Source: VAZQ01 sp963721005
GTDB lineage: Bacteria; Pseudomonadota; Alphaproteobacteria; Rhizobiales; Xanthobacteraceae
Assembly (NCBI GenBank): GCA_963721005.1
Contig: CAVRHR010000004.1
Coordinates: 310,001-374,000 of the forward strand
Direction: 5' to 3'
DNA length: 64,000 nt
Positions 56,233-64,000 of the stretch are shown here, piece after piece (position 1 is the stretch's first letter; each line of letters starts with the position of its first letter). Position numbers and translations under genes: made by a program. The notes beneath the pieces are model-generated. The model was not told where the DNA came from. It worked only from the letters and a program-made list of their open reading frames with translations, and did no database searches.

Positions 56233-57975
56233 CTACCTCCGCCCCTGCGTGATCACATTCAGCATCGCCGGTGTGCCGCTGCGCAACGCCGCGAAGCTGC
56301 GCTCCAACGCGGGCAGCAGGTCGCCGGGCGCATCCACGCGCTCGCCGCGGCCGCCGCAGGTGCCGATCACCTTCTCGAAATCGGGCGAGGGGTTGAGCTG
56401 CGTGATCGGCATGATATTGGCCTTGGCGGCGGCGCCGTCCGGGAACACGTCGAGGGTGGCGGAGCGCACCGCGCCCCACATGTGGTTGTTGGCCACGATG
56501 GTCAGCGTCGGCAGGTTCTCGGCGCGACCCACGAAGTGATAGGGGATCGGGTTGCCGAACATGTAGGAGCCGTCCCCGACCGTGACGATCACCTCGCGCT
56601 CGGGCGCCGCCAGCTTGGCGCCGAGCGCCGCCCCCATGCCGAAGCCGAGGCCGCCGGAGAGCAGGCTGCCCATGAAGGAGCGCGGCTGCGTCAGGTCGAG
56701 CTGAGACACCGGTACGCCGAGCTCGCTCACCACGATGGCGTTCTCGGCTTTTACCTGGTTGAGGCAATGGGCGAGCCAGGCCGGATGCACCGGGGTCTGG
56801 TCCCGGACGGTCTCGATCAGCTTCTTGCGGCGCGCCGCCAAATCCTCGCGCGCGGCCGCGATCGCCTTGCGGCGGCCGTCGGCGGAGCCGTTCTTGGCGT
56901 TCTTGAGGGCGGCGGCCAGGCACTCGCGCAGCATGGCGAGCGCAGCCCGCGGGTCGCCGGCGACCACGAGATCGGCCTCCATCTCGCGGAACGGATAGCG
57001 GCTCGCCAGCGGATCGCCGGCGATCTGGATGATCTTGGCATCGCGCCGCGGCCCGTGGGCGCCTGGAATCCACGGCACGATGCTTTCGAGCACGATCACC
57101 ACGTCGGCTTTGGCGAGGAAGGTGGCGGGCTCGAAGCCCACATGCATGGAGTGGGTGCCGGGCAGGTTGAAGTCGCGCGCCTCGCTCTGGACCACCGGCA
57201 GCGCGAACTCCTCCGCCACCGCGGCGAGCGCGTCGATGGCGGCCGGATCGCGCCCGATGCAGGAGGTGATGATCAGCGGGAACTCCGCCTTGGCGATCAG
57301 GTTCGCGGCCTCCTCGACCGCGGCCCAGGCCGGCTCGGGAGCGAGCGAGCCGAGCGGGCGCACGGTGTCGCGGCGCGTCGGCACGCCCCGGTCGGTCAGC
57401 ACCTCGCGCGGCAGCGTGAGATAGACCGGGCCGCGCGGCTCCGTCATGGCGATATCGAGCGCCCGGTCCACCACCGCGGCAACCGGCTGGCCGGCGCGCA
57501 GCTCGTAATCCCACTTCACGTATTCGCGCACCATGCCGCCCTGGTCGAAGGATTCCTGACCCCAATGGATCGAGCGGTTGCGCGAGCTGATGTGCCCGGT
57601 CTCGGTCAAGGGGGTGCGGCCGGCGGCCAGCAGCAGCGGTATGTTGTCGCGCGCCGCGTTGATGAGGCCGTTCATCGAGTTGGCGGTGCCCACCGTCACA
57701 TGCACCATGACGGCGGCCGGCTTGCCGCAGGTGCGGTAGTAGCCATGCGCCATCGCCATGGCGACGTTCTCGTGCGGCACGGTGATGAAGCGGGGATACT
57801 TTTTCCCGCCCGCCGGCCGGGCCAGCGCCTCGACGATGGGCGCGAAATCGGTGCCCGCATTGGCGAACACGTATTCGATGCCGCGCTCGCCGAGCCGGCT
57901 CAGATAGGCCTCCGCCGACATCTCGGTGGCAGCGTCCTGCGAAGCGCCCTTGGTTTTATCGTTCACGTTGTCCAT
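56233..57975 (-). CDS. Thiamine-diphosphate-dependent enzyme 2 (benzoylformate-decarboxylase/acetolactate-synthase-like)
   Basis: A 580-residue ThDP enzyme. N-terminal GIEYVFANAGTDFAPIVEAL and catalytic Glu in TVPHENVAMAMAHGYYRTCGKP, central domain with DVVIVLESIVPWIPG, and ThDP/Mg motif GDGSYMFGNPIPYHFVGRAENLPTLTIVANN. The complete GDG-N26-NN spacing supports activity. It is related to enzyme 1 at 48751 but clearly a separate lineage. ATG 57975 is preferred over 58023. Isolated upstream; the methyltransferase gene follows. Reaction not assignable from motifs. Confidence 0.88.
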   Translation of the reverse strand: MDNVNDKTKGASQDAATEMSAEAYLSRLGERGIEYVFANAGTDFAPIVEALARPAGGKKYPRFITVPHENVAMAMAHGYYRTCGKPAAVMVHVTVGTANSMNGLINAARDNIPLLLAAGRTPLTETGHISSRNRSIHWGQESFDQGGMVREYVKWDYELRAGQPVAAVVDRALDIAMTEPRGPVYLTLPREVLTDRGVPTRRDTVRPLGSLAPEPAWAAVEEAANLIAKAEFPLIITSCIGRDPAAIDALAAVAEEFALPVVQSEARDFNLPGTHSMHVGFEPATFLAKADVVIVLESIVPWIPGAHGPRRDAKIIQIAGDPLASRYPFREMEADLVVAGDPRAALAMLRECLAAALKNAKNGSADGRRKAIAAAREDLAARRKKLIETVRDQTPVHPAWLAHCLNQVKAENAIVVSELGVPVSQLDLTQPRSFMGSLLSGGLGFGMGAALGAKLAAPEREVIVTVGDGSYMFGNPIPYHFVGRAENLPTLTIVANNHMWGAVRSATLDVFPDGAAAKANIMPITQLNPSPDFEKVIGTCGGRGERVDAPGDLLPALERSFAALRSGTPAMLNVITQGRR

Positions 57976-58277
57976 CCCGTTGCTGCAGCGGCGTGACCCT
58001 ACCGTCCGTCGCCGGCCTGTCAATGAAGATGGGGCGGGGTTTCGCGGGCCCGGGTTGACCCTCGGTGTGGTCCCGGCTTTCGCAGGGACGGCGGGGTGGC
58101 GGCGGTGGGAACGAATTCCTCTCCGGGGCTTGCGTTTGGGCTTGCGGGCGGGCTACTTCGCGTGGCCCCTCCCGCCCGTTTCGCGCCTGCCGCTTTCCAT
58201 GGCGGCTCGGCCTGCCGAAGGACGTTCCCGGCGCGCCGGGAGGGACCGATCGAGTGCGGGTGCGAGGAGAGAGCTTG

Positions 58278-60044
58278 ATGGCGGACGCCAAGGACAACGA
58301 AAAGAACGACAAGGGCGCAGCCGACCTGAGCGGACATTCGCTCGCCGATCACACCTTGGGGACCAACTTCACCCACGAGCACGAGGGCGAAGCCGATCAC
58401 GATCACGATCATTTCGAGTTCGACGAGGATGGCCCGCTCGAGCAGAACCCGATCTGGCTGCAGGACCATGTGACGCTGGTCAGCGTCGGCATCGATATCG
58501 GCTCGTCCGGCACCCAGGTCATCTTCTCCCGCATCAAGCTGCGCCGTTACGGGGAAGATCTCACCAGCCGCTACTACGTGGTTTCCCGTGAGACCCTCTA
58601 TCAGTCGCCGGTGGCGCTGACGCCCTATCAGAGCGAGGAGCGCATCGACGATGCGGCGCTCGGCAAGATCATCGACGACGCCTATGCGGGCGCCGGTCTC
58701 CACCCCGACGACATCGACACCGGCGCCGTGATCCTCACCGGCGAGGCGCTGCGGCGCGAGAATGCCCAGGGCATCGCCCGCATCCTGTCCGAGCAGGGCG
58801 GCGAGTTCGTCTGCGCCACCGCCGGGCACCACATGGAATCGCTCCTGGCGGCGTTCGGCTCCGGCGCCTCGCGGGTCTCCCACGACGAGAACAAGCGCGT
58901 CCTCAATATCGATATCGGGGGCGGCACCACCAAGCTGGCGCTGGTCGAGAAGGGCCAGGTGACCGCGACCGCCGCAGTGCATATCGGCGGCCGCCTGCAG
59001 GTGGTCGACGACGCCCGCAAGATCACCCGCCTCGACCCGGCCGGCAAGTTCCACGCCAAGCAGGCCGGGTTTTCCTGGAGCAAGGGCGACACGGTCGGGC
59101 CGCACGATCTCGATAAGGTCGCGGGCGGCATGGCCGACACCCTGGTCAAGGCTTTGACCGAGCGGCCGATGTCGCACACGGTCGAGCATCTCTACCTGAC
59201 CGATGCGATTGCGGACTTCGGTCATCTCGACGGCATCATGTTCTCCGGTGGCGTCGGCGAATATGTCTACGGGCGCGAGACCCGCGACTTCGGCGACATG
59301 GGGCGGCGGCTCGGCGCCGCGATCCGCTCGCGCGTGGATTCCGGCGCGCTGCCATGGCCACTGCTGCCGGCGGGCGAATGCATCCGCGCCACCGCGCTCG
59401 GCGCTTCCGAATACTCGGTCCAGCTCAGCGGCAATACCAGCTACATCAGCAAGCCGGGCGAGCTGCTGCCGCGCCGCAATCTGCAGGTCCTGCAGCCGAA
59501 TTTCGTGTGCGAGGACGTGATCGACCCCGTCAAGCTCACCAAGGCCATCCAGGCGCATTTCACCTCCTTCGACCTGATCGAGGGCGAAGGCGAGGTGGCG
59601 CTGGCGCTACGCTGGCTGGGGCTGCCGTCCTACGAGCGGATCGCGGCCTTCGCCGAGGGCATCCGCCACGGCCTGGCCAATACCATCGCCCGCAAGCTGC
59701 CGATCTACATCATGCTCGACGGCGACATCGCCCAGACGCTCGGCGCGATCCTGCGCGAGGAGTTGCTGGTGGAGAGCGAGATCCTCGCCATCGACGGCGT
59801 GATGCTGCGCGACTTCGACTATATCGATCTCGGCCGCATCCGCATGCCGTCCTACACGGTGCCGGTGACGATCAAATCGCTGGTGTTCAGCGAGAACCCG
59901 ACCGCCGCCAAGCCGCAGCGCATCCATCATCACGCCGAGGATCACGATCACTCTCATGGCCACGATCATGCGCACGGGCATGGCCACGGCCACGATCATC
60001 ACCACCACCATGGGCACGAGCACGTAGCCAGCAAGAGCAAGTAA
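58278..60044 (+). CDS. eutA: EutA-like ethanolamine-ammonia-lyase reactivase with histidine-rich tails
   Basis: A 588-residue protein of the EutA/actin-like ATPase group, which exchanges damaged cobalamin in ethanolamine ammonia-lyase. The core shows VSVGIDIGSSGTQVIFS (phosphate-1), NIDIGGGTTKLALVE (phosphate-2) and MFSGGVGEYVYGRE (adenosine-type). Both ends are unusual: residues ~32-52 are Asp/His/Glu-rich (HEHEGEADHDHDHF) and the last ~40 are dominated by His with Gly/Asp (HGHDHAHGHGHGHDHHHHH). EutA of enterics is about 467 residues and lacks these. Neither EutB nor EutC is in the window. ATG 58278 follows GAGGAGAGAG. Probable metal (Ni, Zn or Co) binding by the tails is inference. Confidence 0.82.
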   Translation: MADAKDNEKNDKGAADLSGHSLADHTLGTNFTHEHEGEADHDHDHFEFDEDGPLEQNPIWLQDHVTLVSVGIDIGSSGTQVIFSRIKLRRYGEDLTSRYYVVSRETLYQSPVALTPYQSEERIDDAALGKIIDDAYAGAGLHPDDIDTGAVILTGEALRRENAQGIARILSEQGGEFVCATAGHHMESLLAAFGSGASRVSHDENKRVLNIDIGGGTTKLALVEKGQVTATAAVHIGGRLQVVDDARKITRLDPAGKFHAKQAGFSWSKGDTVGPHDLDKVAGGMADTLVKALTERPMSHTVEHLYLTDAIADFGHLDGIMFSGGVGEYVYGRETRDFGDMGRRLGAAIRSRVDSGALPWPLLPAGECIRATALGASEYSVQLSGNTSYISKPGELLPRRNLQVLQPNFVCEDVIDPVKLTKAIQAHFTSFDLIEGEGEVALALRWLGLPSYERIAAFAEGIRHGLANTIARKLPIYIMLDGDIAQTLGAILREELLVESEILAIDGVMLRDFDYIDLGRIRMPSYTVPVTIKSLVFSENPTAAKPQRIHHHAEDHDHSHGHDHAHGHGHGHDHHHHHGHEHVASKSK

Positions 60045-60080
60045 TCGGGACTGATCTGGAGGCGGATCGGCAGCGGCGTT

Positions 60081-60228
60081 CCTCGCCCCGCATGCGGGGA
60101 GAGGGACACACGGCAAGGCGGAAGACCTGAATTCAGCCCGGTGAGGGGGCGTTTCCACATGCTCAAACTCGCGGAAACGCCCCCTCATCACTCCTTCTCC
60201 CCTTGCGCGGGGAGAAGGAGTGAAACGC
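60081..60228. repeat. Repeat family A copy 3, without insert (148 bp)
   Basis: Outer hairpins CCCCGCATGCGGGG and CCCCTTGCGCGGGG; core GAGGGGGCGTTTCC paired with GGAAACGCCCCCTC around ACATGCTCAAACTCGC. This is the uninterrupted reference form for copies 1 and 2. Confidence 0.75.
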
Positions 60229-60280
60229 CCTGCGCTCCTGACGCCTGTGCCCGCCGGCCTGAAACCGCGTGCCCGCCGAA

Positions 60281-62053
60281 ATGACGGACACGGTCGGCCA
60301 GCTCGCGCATTTGCCCCCAGGTGCCGGCCTGCAGCCGTCGCGCGGGCAGGCGCCGGCCGCGTCCGGGCTCGAATCGAAGTGGCTGCTGATCTGCGGCCCG
60401 GTGGCGCTGGTGGTCTGGCTGTCGCTGGTGCCGCTGGTGTTTCTGCTCTGGCAGAGCTTCCTCACCCCGCAGACCGCGACCGTGCCGGCGCGCTATACGC
60501 TGGACAATTTCCGCACCGCTTATTTCAGCACCGAGACCGTTCGGCTGTTCCTGACCTCGGTCGAGTTCGCGATCGGGGCAGCGGCGCTATCGCTTTGCCT
60601 CGGCACGGTGCTGGCCTGGATGAACGAGCGCACCAATACGCCGTTCAAGAAGCTGTTCTTCGGCCTCTCCATCATTCCGCTGGTGATCCCCAGCATCCTG
60701 TTCGCGGTGTCCTGGATCATGCTGGCGAGCCCGAAGATCGGCATCATCAATGTGGCGCTGCAGGGGCTGTTTGGCACCGACACCGTGTTCGTCGACATCT
60801 ACACCATGACCGGCATGATCTGGGTCGACGGGCTGCACTATTCCCCGATGGCCTTCCTGCTGATGACGGCGGCCTTCCGCTCGATGGATCCGGCGCTCGA
60901 GGAATCCGCGCTGATGAGCGGGGCCTCGGTGCTGCAGGTCGCGCGCCGCGTCACGCTGCGGCTGGCCTGGCCGGCGGCGGCGGGCTCGCTCTTGATCCTG
61001 CTGGTGCGCGCCGTGGAATCGTTCGAGGTGCCGGCGCTGCTCGGCCTGCCGGTCGGCATCCAGGTCTATACCTCCTCGATCTATCAGGCGATCCACCAAT
61101 ATCCGAGCCAGGTCGGCCTCGCCTCCGCGTATGCGGTGACGCTCCTGCTGATGACCTCGGTCGGCATCTACCTGCAATCGCGGCTGTCGCGGCAGGGCGC
61201 GCGCTTCGCCACCGTCACCGGCAAGGGCTTCCGGCCGCGCACCATCGACCTCGGCGGCTGGCGCTACCTGACGGCGGCGTTCTTCATCCTGTATTTCGTG
61301 GTGATCGTGCTGCTGCCGTTCCTGGTCCTGGTGTGGTCGTCGTTGCAGCGGTTCTACAGCGCGCCGTCCTGGGCGGCGCTCCACCGCCTCACCTTGGCGT
61401 CCTACCGCACCGTCCTGGACTATCCTGGCTTTGCCGCCATCGTCGGCAATAGCCTGTTCCTGGCGCTGTCAACCGCGACCCTGATCATGCTCCTGTCGGC
61501 GGTGATCTCCTGGATCGTGGTGCGCACCAAGCTGCCGGGCCGCTGGCTGCTCGACAACCTCGCCTCGCTGCCGCTGGTGTTCCCCGGCCTGGTGCTCGGC
61601 CTCTCCATCATGATCTGCTACCTTTACATCGACATCGGGGTCTATGGCACCATCTGGATCATGCTGATCGCCTATGTGACGCGCTTCATGCCCTACGGCA
61701 TGCGCTACAACTCGACCTCGATGATGCAGATCCACAGGGAGCTGGAGGAGTCGGCCGCCATGAGCGGCGCTTCCTGGGGCATGACATTTCGCCGCGTGGT
61801 CCTGCCGCTGCTCAAGCCGGGATTGCTCGCGGGCTGGATTTATGTGCTGATCGTCTCCATCCGCGAGCTGTCGAGCTCGATCCTGCTCTACAGCCCGGGC
61901 ACCGAGGTGGTATCGGTCATGATATGGGAGTTGTGGCAGAATGGTCAGTATGTCGAGCTGTCCGCGCTCGGCGTCATGCTGATCATCATGCTGTTCTGCC
62001 TGGTGATGCTGGCCCAGCTCGTGGGCAAGCGGTTCGGCATAGCGGAGGCGTGA
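60281..62053 (+). CDS. ABC transporter permease, fused two-domain Fe3+ type
   Basis: A 590-residue inner-membrane protein with about 12 membrane segments in two tandem permease halves, as in FbpB/ThiP-like systems. Each half has its cytoplasmic EAA loop: EESALMSGASVLQVARRVTLRL and EESAAMSGASWGMTFRRVVLPLLKPG. The start is taken at ATG 60281; an in-frame GTG at 60269 is possible. The ATPase gene follows 54 bases later. The matching type of binding protein is at 30795, 30 kb away, so the pair may work with it or with one outside the window. Confidence 0.9.
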   Translation: MTDTVGQLAHLPPGAGLQPSRGQAPAASGLESKWLLICGPVALVVWLSLVPLVFLLWQSFLTPQTATVPARYTLDNFRTAYFSTETVRLFLTSVEFAIGAAALSLCLGTVLAWMNERTNTPFKKLFFGLSIIPLVIPSILFAVSWIMLASPKIGIINVALQGLFGTDTVFVDIYTMTGMIWVDGLHYSPMAFLLMTAAFRSMDPALEESALMSGASVLQVARRVTLRLAWPAAAGSLLILLVRAVESFEVPALLGLPVGIQVYTSSIYQAIHQYPSQVGLASAYAVTLLLMTSVGIYLQSRLSRQGARFATVTGKGFRPRTIDLGGWRYLTAAFFILYFVVIVLLPFLVLVWSSLQRFYSAPSWAALHRLTLASYRTVLDYPGFAAIVGNSLFLALSTATLIMLLSAVISWIVVRTKLPGRWLLDNLASLPLVFPGLVLGLSIMICYLYIDIGVYGTIWIMLIAYVTRFMPYGMRYNSTSMMQIHRELEESAAMSGASWGMTFRRVVLPLLKPGLLAGWIYVLIVSIRELSSSILLYSPGTEVVSVMIWELWQNGQYVELSALGVMLIIMLFCLVMLAQLVGKRFGIAEA

Positions 62054-62107
62054 GCAGGCCAACCTCCACCCATTCCCTCCGGCTTGCCGGGAGGGCGGGG
62101 AAGGGGG

Positions 62108-63340
62108 ATGCCAGAAGGGACGGGGACGAACGTGCTGAGCGTCAGATCATTGTTTACCGAATACCCGGGCGAGCGCGGGACCGTGGTCAAGGCGGCGCAG
62201 GACGTCAGCTTCGAGGTGCCGGAGGGCAAGCTGTTCACGCTGCTCGGGCCCTCGGGCTGCGGCAAGACCACGACCTTGCGCTCGATCGCCGGGCTGGAAC
62301 GGCCCACCTCGGGCGAGATCGAGGTCGCCGGCAAGGTGATATATTCCTCCGCCAAGGGGGTTTTCGTCGCACCCAACAAGCGCAATTTCGGCATGGTGTT
62401 CCAGTCCTACGCCATCTGGCCGCACATGAACGTGTTCCAGAACGCGGCCTTCCCGCTCCAGGTCCGCAAGCTGCGCCGCAAGGAGATCGAGGAGCGGGTG
62501 ACGCGGGTGCTCCAGGCGGTCCAGCTCGATCATCTGGTGGACCGCGAGGCCACCAAGCTGTCCGGCGGCCAGCAGCAGCGCCTGGCGCTGGCGCGCGCCC
62601 TGGTGATGGAGCCGCAGCTGCTCTTGCTCGACGAGCCCCTGTCCAACCTCGACGCCAAGCTGCGCGACGCCATGCGCTCGGAGCTCAAGCGCCTGCAGCG
62701 CGAGCTCGGGCTCACCACCGTCTATGTGACCCACGACCAGAGCGAGGCTTTGGCGCTCTCGCACGAGATCGCGGTGATGAACGACGGCCGGGTGGTGCAG
62801 GTCGGTACCCCGCGTCAGATCTACGAGCAGCCCTGCAACCAGTTCGTGGCCGATTTCGTCGGCACCACCAATTTCATCGGCGGCGTCGTGACCGCGCTCG
62901 ACGACGGCAACGGCCGCTGCCTGGTCAGCTCGGCCATGGGCCCGCTGCGGGTGCAGGCGAGCCAGGGCGTCGCCAAGGACACGGCGGTGACGATCTCGGT
63001 GCGGCCCGAGGATGTCGAGCTGTCCGAGCCGCAGCCGCAGGCTACCGACGGCGCCAATGTGTGCAAGGCGGTGGTCACCGCCAAGGACTTCCTGGGCGAG
63101 CACCTGGATTTCCAGGTCAAGGTCGGCGAGGTGGTGCTGGTGGCGCGCGCGCATCCCTCGCTGCGCACTCCGGTCGGCGATGCGATCTACCTGCGCATGA
63201 AGGCGGACAAATGCGTCGCCATCCCGACCCCGGTGGCCGCTGCCCCGGCGGTCGCGACCTCGGCGGCACCCCTCTCGGCGTCCTCAATGCCGCCGCCGCC
63301 CGTCAACCAACCCCCGGCCAGCGCCGGCCCGCGCGGCTAG
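62108..63340 (+). CDS. ABC transporter ATP-binding protein (Fe3+/polyamine/AEP type)
   Basis: A 410-residue ATPase. Walker A LLGPSGCGKTTTLRS, Q-loop VFQSYAIWPHMNVFQN, signature LSGGQQQRLALARAL, Walker B LLLLDEPLSNLDAKLRD, switch His in VYVTHDQSEALALS, then a TOBE-type regulatory region (ISVRPEDVELSEP) and an Ala/Pro-rich tail. It energises the permease encoded just upstream. ATG 62108 is chosen; 62084 and a GTG at 62132 are alternatives. Confidence 0.92.
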   Translation: MPEGTGTNVLSVRSLFTEYPGERGTVVKAAQDVSFEVPEGKLFTLLGPSGCGKTTTLRSIAGLERPTSGEIEVAGKVIYSSAKGVFVAPNKRNFGMVFQSYAIWPHMNVFQNAAFPLQVRKLRRKEIEERVTRVLQAVQLDHLVDREATKLSGGQQQRLALARALVMEPQLLLLDEPLSNLDAKLRDAMRSELKRLQRELGLTTVYVTHDQSEALALSHEIAVMNDGRVVQVGTPRQIYEQPCNQFVADFVGTTNFIGGVVTALDDGNGRCLVSSAMGPLRVQASQGVAKDTAVTISVRPEDVELSEPQPQATDGANVCKAVVTAKDFLGEHLDFQVKVGEVVLVARAHPSLRTPVGDAIYLRMKADKCVAIPTPVAAAPAVATSAAPLSASSMPPPPVNQPPASAGPRG

Positions 63341-63386
63341 GATGCCGCAGGCCTGACGAATTCCGGTTTTCCGGCCTGAAAGGCCC

Positions 63387-63392
63387 CTATAT
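63387..63392 (+). promoter_or_regulatory. Possible -10 element of the last cupin gene
   Basis: CTATAT within CCCCTATATAAGG, like alphaproteobacterial -10 sites, 100 bases before the start codon. No clear -35 partner is seen. Confidence 0.25.
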
Positions 63393-63491
63393 AAGGAATT
63401 CATTCATAGAACAGCCGGTATCCGGTTTTGCATCCGGAAGCGCCGTCCGTTAAGCAAAGCCAACCGACCGCAAGACCGCAAGGAGATCTGC

Positions 63492-64000
63492 ATGGCCAAG
63501 AACGCCCTCGTATCGGAAGACCTGGCGAAGAAGTTCGCCACGGAGAAAGAGACGCCCTACACGCGCTGGATCAAGAACGAGGGGCTCGAGATCATCCCGG
63601 CTCTTTATGTGAAGAACTTGCGCACCGTGGAGCTCAAGCCCTGGGCCCGGCGCGGCGGCAATGCGGTGTTCGTCAATCACGACGCCTCGCGCATCTCCAA
63701 CGACAGCTATGTGATGGAGATCCCGCCCGGCAAGAAGCTCGAGCCGCACCGGCAGCTGTTCGAGGAGATGGTCCTCATTCTCGACGGCCGCGGCTCGACC
63801 ACCGTGTGGAACGGCGAAGGCAAGCGCATCACCTTCGAATGGAAGGCGGGCTCGCTGTTCGCCATTCCGCTCAACACCTGGCACCAGCATTTCAACGGCT
63901 CCGGCAAGGAGCCGGCGCGCTACGTTTCGGTCACCAATGCGCCGCCGGTGATCAACCTCTACGAGGACATCGACTATGTCTTCGGCTGCGATCACGACTT
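63492..64000 (+). CDS. Cupin-domain protein 3 (3'-truncated by window edge)
   Basis: The first 169 codons of a soluble cupin protein starting at ATG 63492 behind AAGGAGATC. Motif 1 is HRQLFEEMVLILDGRGST and motif 2 GSLFAIPLNTWHQHFNGSG. The N-terminal stretch (SEDLAKKFATEKETPYTRWIKNEGLEIIPAL) precedes a first half-cupin-like region. Its HxHF second motif and the W-x-Q-HF wording resemble cupins 1 and 2 at 51882 and 52447. It follows the ABC transporter genes by 151 bases, with a possible own promoter. Confidence 0.85.
   Translation, partial: MAKNALVSEDLAKKFATEKETPYTRWIKNEGLEIIPALYVKNLRTVELKPWARRGGNAVFVNHDASRISNDSYVMEIPPGKKLEPHRQLFEEMVLILDGRGSTTVWNGEGKRITFEWKAGSLFAIPLNTWHQHFNGSGKEPARYVSVTNAPPVINLYEDIDYVFGCDHD

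Overview
The window reads as GC-rich chromosomal DNA of an alphaproteobacterium, most likely Hyphomicrobiales close to Bradyrhizobiaceae/Xanthobacteraceae. Reasons: a five-gene F1-ATPase operon (atpHAGDC) without F0 genes, an lpd-xerC-priA neighbourhood, an rppH / divergent polysaccharide deacetylase / ctpA / envC / rlmH / rsfS / nadD / proA block, many orphan tricarboxylate-type (Bug/TctC) binding proteins, and abundant palindromic intergenic repeats. The genus is inferred, not proven.

Layout. 1-5.8 kb: end of lpd, two small membrane-protein genes, xerC (frameshifted near its C-terminus) and priA. 5.9-14.6 kb: a CRP-type-domain/thioredoxin-reductase-like fusion, a secreted hydrolase, an AbgB-like amidohydrolase, two TctC proteins, a TauD-type dioxygenase and an exported amidohydrolase. 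14.7-21.1 kb: five paralogous secreted proteins of unknown function (one broken) flanking an IS110-family (IS1111-type) element inserted in a REP-like repeat. 21.3-25.2 kb: a frameshifted DUF983 gene and two tandem recQ genes behind an alphaproteobacterial LexA-box sequence. 25.4-30.6 kb: atpHAGDC, with repeats inside two of its spacers. 30.8-35.6 kb: an iron/phosphonate-type binding protein, an STN-like protein, a large secreted phosphatase/sulfatase-superfamily protein and rppH. 35.7-43.6 kb: core cell-envelope, ribosome and NAD/proline genes, mostly one minus-strand operon ending at a clear terminator. 43.8-58 kb: an accessory catabolic block (SDR, GDSL hydrolase, HIBADH-type dehydrogenase, ferredoxin reductase, Rieske ferredoxin, two ThDP enzymes, two cupins, class II aldolase, methyltransferase, two TctC). 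58.3-64 kb: an EutA-like protein with histidine-rich tails, a two-gene ABC transporter and the start of a third cupin gene.

How parts work together. The housekeeping islands are conventional. The accessory islands look like uptake plus catabolism of small organic acids or aromatics: periplasmic binding proteins without their own permeases, redox partners without a terminal oxygenase, and ThDP enzymes. Most striking from the sequence itself are (i) the secreted paralog family carrying an EF-hand-like loop that is perfect in two copies and degraded in the others, (ii) a roughly 33-bp double-hairpin repeat that in several places sits inside the hairpins of two other repeat families, (iii) the LexA-box/tandem recQ arrangement, and (iv) an IS1111-type element with both ends visible and a long 3' non-coding end where a bridge RNA is expected. 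Four single-base insertions that break otherwise intact frames may be real lesions or assembly errors.
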